In this document: piece after piece, positions 1-5,187 of the stretch
How positions within the stretch are numbered: the first letter of the stretch is position 1
How the letters are laid out: each line of letters begins with the position of its first letter
Assembly (NCBI GenBank): GCA_012514925.1
Contig: JAAYZI010000303.1
Coordinates: forward strand, 1-10,298
DNA from: Deltaproteobacteria bacterium
GTDB lineage: Bacteria > Bdellovibrionota_C > UBA2361 > JAAYZI01
Length of the DNA: 10,298 nucleotides
Direction: 5' to 3'
Notes under the pieces: model-generated
Database searches by the model: none
What the model was told of the DNA's origin: nothing
What the model saw: the letters and a program-made list of their open reading frames with translations, nothing else
Program-made: the position numbers and the translations under genes

Positions 1-582
1 CGCCGCAGAAGTCTCCAAACGACAATCCACATCCACAATTGGAGTGGGACCTAAAGACCTGGTCAACATATGCGAGACTGGGTGATTTTCGACCTGAGAT
101 TCATCAATCGCCCCGGAACGTAGCAACTCCGTTACAAGCGTATGATCTTCCGTCAACTGCGTAATGCCGCCCTCGCGAATGCGATAAGCGCGGGAGTCTC
201 CAACATTAACCACATAAAAATTACTGCCGAGAAAGCACAGGCCTACTAGAGTCGTACCCATTCCGGCATACTCAGGTTTCTCAATACCTCTTTCAAAAAT
301 AGCAGTATTAACGCGATTAACAGCCGATACGATATCTTCATCCGTTATGCTATTCTTTGATTTCAGGCACTGCGCCAAAACGACGGCTGCCAACTGCGAT
401 GCCTCTGCACCGCCTTTGACGCCGCCCATACCGTCAGCTACGACAAAAAACTTAAAACCCTCGCCTTCTATGATAGTGAAAGAATCTTGATTCTCCTCGC
501 GCCGCATACCGATATCAGACCTAACCACATGGGTGATAAGATCAAGAGATACGGCATCTGAAATTGCAGTTGTGATATCCAT
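1..582 (-). CDS. PP2C-family Ser/Thr protein phosphatase (Stp type), partial, 3' end beyond window
   Basis: The first 194 codons run off the left edge without a stop. The product should be a cytosolic metal-dependent phosphatase that removes phosphate from Ser/Thr residues and opposes Hanks-type kinases. Seen in the translation: RREENQDS (residues 27-34, metal-binding Asp33), VVADGMGG (47-54, Asp50), GMGTTLVG (107-114), VGDSRAYR (127-134) and LTEDHTLV (143-150). These are the PP2C motifs in the usual order, and the C-terminal LCSDG-type motif would lie outside the window. The ATG at 582-580 is the best start, because an in-frame stop at 615-613 limits any extension. No good Shine-Dalgarno sequence precedes it. 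It is separated from the SPOR gene by 270 bp, so it may have its own promoter. The family is clear; its substrates and partner kinase are unknown. Confidence 0.93.
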   Translation of the reverse strand, partial: MDITTAISDAVSLDLITHVVRSDIGMRREENQDSFTIIEGEGFKFFVVADGMGGVKGGAEASQLAAVVLAQCLKSKNSITDEDIVSAVNRVNTAIFERGIEKPEYAGMGTTLVGLCFLGSNFYVVNVGDSRAYRIREGGITQLTEDHTLVTELLRSGAIDESQVENHPVSHMLTRSLGPTPIVDVDCRLETSAA

Positions 583-852
583 TACCAATGCGCCGCTTAT
601 ACGGCTAAAACACTATTATTAATAAAGCCGAATACCGGCTAAAATCAGCGCGCACCCTCCTTAGAGCTTCAACTAAACCGTAGCGAGGCTGGCTCCAAGT
701 CAATCAACCACCTAAATTTACTGCTTTTCTTGTACCAAAACCGGTAGAGCGGCTTTTACCTTAGCCCACAAAATTAGATTTTACGACAAGTTACTCAGAT
801 TCGAATTTTATGCCGGTGAGACGGAAATTACTGAGAGCTTTCCTACTAGCCG
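583..852. other. Intergenic region between the SPOR gene and the phosphatase gene
   Basis: These 270 bp contain no credible ORF on either strand. Read on the minus strand, a weak imperfect hairpin with a short T run lies at 757-737 (AAAAGCCG, six-base loop, CGGTTTT) and could end the SPOR transcript, but the stem is short and bulged. A consensus-like AAGGAGGG lies at 662-655 with no properly spaced start codon. Two related small inverted repeats lie at 592-605 and 626-640 just before the phosphatase start (separate entry). I see no convincing sigma-70 -35/-10 pair. A TTGACT in the middle of the region lacks a good -10 partner. Confidence 0.5.
592..644 (-). promoter_or_regulatory. Tandem small inverted repeats upstream of the phosphatase start
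   Basis: On the minus strand two copies of TTTTAGCCG start at 644 and 610, exactly 34 bp apart. Each is followed by its own small inverted repeat: AGCCG-GTATT-CGGCT at 640-626 and GCCG-TATAAG-CGGC at 605-592. The second ends 9 bases before the phosphatase ATG, where a ribosome binding site would be. The repetition and symmetry are visible directly. A role as a paired operator or as RNA hairpins limiting translation is inference, and the stems are only 4-5 bp. Confidence 0.3.
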
Positions 853-1914
853 CTATTTCACCATGCGAATAAATGGATCGGCATTTAGATATCTTTCGCG
901 CTTTAACTGGCCTACCAGCTGCTCAGCCTGGTTGCGCCCTTTTTCGGGTCCTGCCAATACTCTGAAATACTGCTGCCCTCTGACTTGCGCAGTTTCCACA
1001 ACTACTGGGAAGCCGGAAGCCCTTAAGCGCCCCGCCAATCTGTTGGCATCTTCCCGGCGTTGCGGAGCCGCTACCTGAGCATACCATCCCGCCGGCAAAG
1101 ACCCTCCTGAAGAAGGTTCCTCAAGGGCATCTCTCCTCCTTTCGATTGTCGGCCTCGGAGTCGGAGCTGCAACCGCAGCACTCGGTGTAACCATGGCGGC
1201 AAACTGGGGCTTAGGAGTTCCATCACTTCCCTGTTGCCTCCCTCCAATCGGCAATTTTTCCTGACGCACACCGACGCTGCCGGATGCAAACTCACCCGGA
1301 AGCTGCTTCTGGACAGTAGTTGCTTCTCCATCTTCTGCAATCAACGCACCCAGTGTCCTGCCTCCAGTGCTTGTGCCTTGACCCAAAACGGAGATGCCAC
1401 TATCAGACTTCGCTAAATCCTCCTCTGAAGGCTCGTCCAACACGTTCATATCCAAACCAGAACTGGATGTCCCATCTTCCCCACCGCGTCTAACTCCCGC
1501 AGCAGCAGGCGCAACATTCGGCACTGCATCCGCAATCGGCGCTTCTACAGTCGTTTTTATTTTTCCCAGCTCCGGTTCCTTAAGGCTCTCTGGTTCAACT
1601 GCCGCTGCCGCATTTAACTTGGCATAGATATTAGCGGCGCGATCCCGCCCATTCTCAGCGCTGCGACCACCCTCCACAACCGGGAAGCGCGCGACATTCG
1701 CTAAACTAGTAGACAAAGCCCTTTCAAATCCAACATTTTCTCCCGATAAGTACCCGAAAGCGAAGGCACAAAACATCGCGCCCATGACCACCCCAGCCAC
1801 AACCACAACCTGAATCAAACCCAACTTTATTTCCAAAGTACGCAACTTACTTGTACTCATACCTACCAACGCATTTACACCCGGTTTACTGCGAAACTGC
1901 TCACCAAAGCTCAT
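853..1914 (-). CDS. Membrane-anchored SPOR-domain protein (FtsN/DedD-like architecture)
   Basis: The 353-residue protein has a short cytoplasmic N-terminus, one transmembrane segment (about 33-57, LIQVVVVAGVVMGAMFCAFA followed by FGYLSG), and a long low-complexity periplasmic linker rich in Ala, Pro, Gly, Ser and Glu (about 60-272). A C-terminal SPOR domain follows (about 275-352), starting GWYAQVAAP and including YFRVLAGPEKGRNQAEQL. SPOR domains bind peptidoglycan glycan strands stripped of stem peptides at the septum, so this is probably a division or cell-envelope protein. The upstream amidase makes such denuded glycan, which fits a functional pairing. The ATG at 1914 is 6 bp after the stop of the ArgRS-like gene and has only a weak GGA upstream; a second Met at residue 19 is possible. 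FtsN orthology is not shown, since the linker carries no recognisable essential motif. Confidence 0.88.
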   Translation of the reverse strand: MSFGEQFRSKPGVNALVGMSTSKLRTLEIKLGLIQVVVVAGVVMGAMFCAFAFGYLSGENVGFERALSTSLANVARFPVVEGGRSAENGRDRAANIYAKLNAAAAVEPESLKEPELGKIKTTVEAPIADAVPNVAPAAAGVRRGGEDGTSSSGLDMNVLDEPSEEDLAKSDSGISVLGQGTSTGGRTLGALIAEDGEATTVQKQLPGEFASGSVGVRQEKLPIGGRQQGSDGTPKPQFAAMVTPSAAVAAPTPRPTIERRRDALEEPSSGGSLPAGWYAQVAAPQRREDANRLAGRLRASGFPVVVETAQVRGQQYFRVLAGPEKGRNQAEQLVGQLKRERYLNADPFIRMVK

Positions 1915-1920
1915 GTCTAA

Positions 1921-3186
1921 TTATCCAACGCCCTTATCTGAGTCAGCAATAAAAAATGGCCTACTTCCCGCCCCATCTATTCCAGCGAGCCAGACCTGGT
2001 ACAACTCCAATCTGTCCATGATACCCGAGAGGACCTTACAAACACCAGTCATTATTTCAGTTTCCCCTTCAGAAAAAGTACTATTTTCAATAGATTGCCT
2101 GCGGGCAGGACAGTTCATAAACTGATTAAACACCGCTGTGGCGCACTCTAAAGCCAATACAAATTCACGCACTTTGCCGCCTATACACGCCTGGTTATAA
2201 AACTCAGAGAGAAACAGGGCACGCACACAAAGTTCTCTCTGATCCGCTGGCCATCCATTGAGATCAAAACATGCCCCATTAAAGCCTGACGAAACCGGAG
2301 CTACCTTGCCACCCCTTGACACCATACTGACGGCGCGCTGCATGGTGCACCAGATCTGCCATAAAAGATTGCTGCGTTCACCTAAACGCGGGACTGCCGG
2401 ATCTAAATCATCCGCGGCTTGCGGCCCAGCCAAATATACGATTAATGCCGCCTGCTGCATTGGGTTCCAATCCAAAATATTTCTTACCCAGCTCTCTTCA
2501 CACTGAGTCTGTTGCCAAATTTTTTCATCCCCGCAAAGCTGTAACCGACTCTTACCGTAACTCCATAGCCTAGAAAAATCCCTTCGACTTAGAGCGCGCC
2601 ATGGCAACCTCACAAATATTTTTGAAGCTTCATTCTCTCTGACAATCTGCTCCACCCAACTTCTAATAGCAACCGAATCACTCCAGGCCTCTGCTTTGAC
2701 AGCGCTCAAAGCTTGAGTAAAAATATTAGTGATAGCGAGATCGGAGTTGTTATTAAATTCAAGGTTGTCTCCAAGTAATAACCGACAAGTCACTCCGTTT
2801 GTGCGCAAGATCGAAAATTGAATCAGCCCCAAAGAGAGCTGTCTTAAATAACTTACGCGCCTGGCTTCTGTAGCAGGCACTACAAGAATGAGCGTCTCTC
2901 TGGCATTTTCTTGCACCGGCTTAACAGCCAAGGCATCTCGCCATCGCTCCACTAAAACGCGTGTTAACCTGAAATTTAAATAACCCTCCACCAAATCCAC
3001 ATCTACCGGTAAATCGGGTGGGAACTCCGCTATTAAACGAGCCCCAATCTCTGCCGGAGGAAGCTTCATCAACGCTGCAGTCCGCAAACAAAAATCGCTG
3101 GTGAAATCGCCGTTACGCAGGTCACTCATGGCGCGCAAATCCAGGTCCAGCGCCTGCGGCCACAGCTTCCGCGCGGTCTCTTGCAT
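1921..3186 (-). CDS. Degenerate arginyl-tRNA-synthetase-like protein without catalytic motifs
   Basis: The intact ORF gives 421 residues from the ATG at 3186. An in-frame ATG at 3210 would add 8 residues, but its AAGG lies only 2 bases upstream, whereas AGGG lies 5 bases before 3186. Residues about 20-85 resemble the ArgRS N-terminal tRNA-binding domain (NGDFTSDF at 25-32, VEGYLNFRL at 66-74, matching the family's GDF...N and GPGFINF patterns). Residues about 100-141 align with the first catalytic strand and helix, but the HxGH signature is replaced (EARRVSYLRQL). Residues about 260-279 (DLDPAVPRLGERSNLLWQIW) match the family's FDLDLAKEQSNDNPVYYVQY stretch. Residues about 312-402 look like the DALR anticodon-binding helical domain. 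KMSK is absent, and about 120 core residues are missing compared with the usual 550-580 aa. Aminoacylation is very unlikely. A tRNA-binding or regulatory role is inference. It lies 50 bp after the nucleotidyltransferase gene and 6 bp before the SPOR gene. Confidence 0.75.
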   Translation of the reverse strand: MQETARKLWPQALDLDLRAMSDLRNGDFTSDFCLRTAALMKLPPAEIGARLIAEFPPDLPVDVDLVEGYLNFRLTRVLVERWRDALAVKPVQENARETLILVVPATEARRVSYLRQLSLGLIQFSILRTNGVTCRLLLGDNLEFNNNSDLAITNIFTQALSAVKAEAWSDSVAIRSWVEQIVRENEASKIFVRLPWRALSRRDFSRLWSYGKSRLQLCGDEKIWQQTQCEESWVRNILDWNPMQQAALIVYLAGPQAADDLDPAVPRLGERSNLLWQIWCTMQRAVSMVSRGGKVAPVSSGFNGACFDLNGWPADQRELCVRALFLSEFYNQACIGGKVREFVLALECATAVFNQFMNCPARRQSIENSTFSEGETEIMTGVCKVLSGIMDRLELYQVWLAGIDGAGSRPFFIADSDKGVG

Positions 3187-3236
3187 TATATCCCTACAGT
3201 ATCCAAGCATATCCTTCTAAGGTTATGAAAACGAGA

Positions 3237-4295
3237 CTACGCCTGCACTAGGCTCCGCCGCTTAACCTCCGCAAGCATGGTCTCACGCTCATCTCCGCTC
3301 GGTACACGAAGGATCGCCAAAACCAAAGCTTCATCCGAAGCGTCTTCACAAGTTGCAGCGCACACTTTCTCCCCAAGAAGCGCTTGGATACTCTTTATTT
3401 CTCGCTTCCCCAAACTCGCTCCATGTAAGAAAGCATCCCGCTTAGCATCATTCAGCTCTCCGCAGCAAACCTTAAACATAGTCCCGTAATAGTCTTGCGA
3501 GAGTCCTTTCGACTTTAGGGCGCTTAGTTCCTGTGCCGCCTGCAGCACCACCTCGCCAGTTTGCCGTTCAAATCCCGGCCACCTTGCCAACACTCCCTGC
3601 TCAAATAAAATCTCAAAAACCCGCTCCGGACTCCTTTCTAAGCAGATCTTTTTTAACTCATTAAGTTTGCGCGCTGTGGATACACTCTCCAAGGCCCCGT
3701 CCGCCAAAGCCTCCTTCAAGAGACGTTCGGTTTGAGGCTCGAACTCCCCCCGTAAACGCGCGGCGTAACGACAAGCACGGAAAATGCGCGTAGGGTCATC
3801 TATGAAGCTTCGCGCGTGCAGCACCTTAATATGCCGCGCCTGTAAATCCTCAAATCCACCGGCAAGGTCAATCAACCCGCTCCACTCACGGCTTGCATAT
3901 TCCGACAATCTTAAAGCCATAGCATTGACGCTGAAATCGCGCCGCGCCAAATCATCCTCCAGACTGGCGGGGGTGACACGCGGCAAAGCCCCCGGCTGTT
4001 CGTAGACCTCGCGACGTGCCGTCGCGAAGTCGATTTCAGCCACCCCCACGAACCGATCCGGCTTTATAATCTTTGCTGTTAAAAAATCAGGAAACTTCTT
4101 AAGAACGCCGCCAACCTCTTGGAAGACTTGCTCAGCTAAACTGATCGCATCTCCCTCCACCACCAAATCGAGATCCCACCCCTTAGGACACTCCCCAATC
4201 AATAGATCACGCACCGCCCCTCCAACCACAAAGATCGGGCGTCCCGGCAAATCTCCTAGCCTTAGCAGAACTTTAATAAGCTCTTGCTCCTGCAC
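3237..4295 (-). CDS. tRNA nucleotidyltransferase / poly(A) polymerase family protein (class II, CCA-type)
   Basis: This 352-residue class II nucleotidyltransferase probably builds or repairs the 3' CCA of tRNA in the cytosol. Seen: the nucleotidyltransferase core VVGGAVRDLLIG (23-34), with the metal-binding Asp pair in DLDLVV (41-46, Asp41 and Asp43); ARRDFSVNAMAL (117-128); DDPTRIFRACRYAARL (166-181), containing the nucleotide-selecting DDxxR; and the LNELKKI neck helix (211-217). There is no HD phosphohydrolase domain, unlike E. coli Cca. The start codon is GTG at 4295, 2 bp after the amidase stop, with GGGAT upstream; no other good start exists before the conserved core. The motif DDPTRIFRA also occurs in A-adding enzymes and poly(A) polymerases, so CCA, A-only or poly(A) specificity cannot be decided here and no gene symbol is given. 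Confidence 0.9.
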   Translation of the reverse strand: MQEQELIKVLLRLGDLPGRPIFVVGGAVRDLLIGECPKGWDLDLVVEGDAISLAEQVFQEVGGVLKKFPDFLTAKIIKPDRFVGVAEIDFATARREVYEQPGALPRVTPASLEDDLARRDFSVNAMALRLSEYASREWSGLIDLAGGFEDLQARHIKVLHARSFIDDPTRIFRACRYAARLRGEFEPQTERLLKEALADGALESVSTARKLNELKKICLERSPERVFEILFEQGVLARWPGFERQTGEVVLQAAQELSALKSKGLSQDYYGTMFKVCCGELNDAKRDAFLHGASLGKREIKSIQALLGEKVCAATCEDASDEALVLAILRVPSGDERETMLAEVKRRSLVQA

Positions 4296-4297
4296 CT

Positions 4298-5182
4298 TTA
4301 ACTATCCCGCCGTCTTAAATAATCCTGAATCCCGAGGTAGAGTCCATACGCCAACTCCTGACGGAAATCGGCGCGCGCCAATTTGGCCGCGTCCCGCGGA
4401 TGATCCACAAAAAACATCTCAACCAAAACGCAGGGCATATGCACGCCGACCAACACGTAAAACGGGGCTTTCTTAACGCCTAAATATTTAATACCTCGCC
4501 AGTTCGGTGCCACACGACCGTAGATTGCCCGCCCAATCGAATGCGCCAAAACAATCGAATCGTCGAGCTTGGCATTCTGGATTAGATCGCTCAACATAAA
4601 CTCCAGATCTCCCGGCAACCTCCCCGCGCTGACAGTATTATTCTCACGTTTTGCCAATTTTATACTCGAACTGTCATCCGTATTGTCGAGATAATAAACC
4701 TCCAAGCCATAAGCTCTCTTTCGCTGACTAGCATTCACATGCAAACTGATGAATAGGTCCGCCTCATAATCGTTGGCCATGGCGGCGCGCTCTGCCAACG
4801 TCAAGGCCCGGTCAGTACGACGGGTCATAAAAACCTCGGCCCCGAGATTCCGCTTGAGTAACGGCTCCAGCTTAAATGCAACATCCAAAACAATATCTTT
4901 TTCCACCAATCCGTCAGGACCAATCGCTCCTAGATCTTCTCCACCATGACCTGGATCCAAAAGGATCCTAAGCCCCGTATGATTAAGAGATTGACTGCCC
5001 AAGGCGTAACGCGCCGCAACGCCAACCGGTGCCCGCCTATACGAACCTTTGCTCTCTCGCTTGCTCTGAAATTCTTGGGAATCACCGCTTAGCCGCGCCA
5101 ACAAGCTCTCACAGCCAGTGCAACACAACGCTAAACAACAACCTAACAAGAACCGCCAAATCTTTCCCACACGTATCGACAT
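4298..5182 (-). CDS. N-acetylmuramoyl-L-alanine amidase (Amidase_3/AmiC type), predicted lipoprotein
   Basis: This zinc amidase cleaves the bond between MurNAc and the stem peptide in periplasmic peptidoglycan, typically for daughter-cell separation. The 294-residue protein shows the Amidase_3 metal site: LLDPGHGGED (74-83, His79), VEKD (93-96, Glu94) and ISLHVNAS (145-152, His148), plus the catalytic Glu255 in CVLVEMFFVD (251-260). The stretch at about 176-219 (LAKREN, then DLEFMLSDLIQNAKLDDS) corresponds to the insert that in AmiB/AmiC enzymes includes a helix blocking the active site until an EnvC/NlpD-type activator acts. The N-terminus is a positively charged, Cys-rich signal ending CTGC, giving a probable lipidated Cys24. 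Glu at +2 would favour the outer membrane. There is no AMIN targeting domain. The ATG at 5182 lies 5 bp after mutS, with AGAGG inside the mutS end. A SPOR gene follows in the same cluster. Confidence 0.93.
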   Translation of the reverse strand: MSIRVGKIWRFLLGCCLALCCTGCESLLARLSGDSQEFQSKRESKGSYRRAPVGVAARYALGSQSLNHTGLRILLDPGHGGEDLGAIGPDGLVEKDIVLDVAFKLEPLLKRNLGAEVFMTRRTDRALTLAERAAMANDYEADLFISLHVNASQRKRAYGLEVYYLDNTDDSSSIKLAKRENNTVSAGRLPGDLEFMLSDLIQNAKLDDSIVLAHSIGRAIYGRVAPNWRGIKYLGVKKAPFYVLVGVHMPCVLVEMFFVDHPRDAAKLARADFRQELAYGLYLGIQDYLRRRDS

Positions 5183-5187
5183 GAAAC

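Noticed and set aside
605..655. 16-codon mini-ORF beginning GTG at the orphan Shine-Dalgarno
   Set aside because: The GTG overlaps the end of AAGGAGGG, leaving no spacing, and the short product has no feature suggesting a leader peptide.
737..757. Hairpin AAAAGCCG-CTCTAC-CGGTTTT as the terminator of the SPOR gene
   Set aside because: The short bulged stem and four-base T run make it too weak to list as its own feature; it is mentioned only in the intergenic entry.
1071..1340. 89-codon minus-strand frame inside the SPOR gene
   Set aside because: It is an out-of-frame shadow of the low-complexity linker; the SPOR frame is the real one.
1921..3210. Annotating the gene as functional argS
   Set aside because: Both class I signature motifs (HxGH and KMSK) and a large part of the catalytic core are missing, so a plain argS call would mislead.
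1921..3210. Calling the ArgRS-like gene a pseudogene
   Set aside because: The frame is uninterrupted for more than 420 codons and the remaining domains keep family-like patterns, which argues for retained function.
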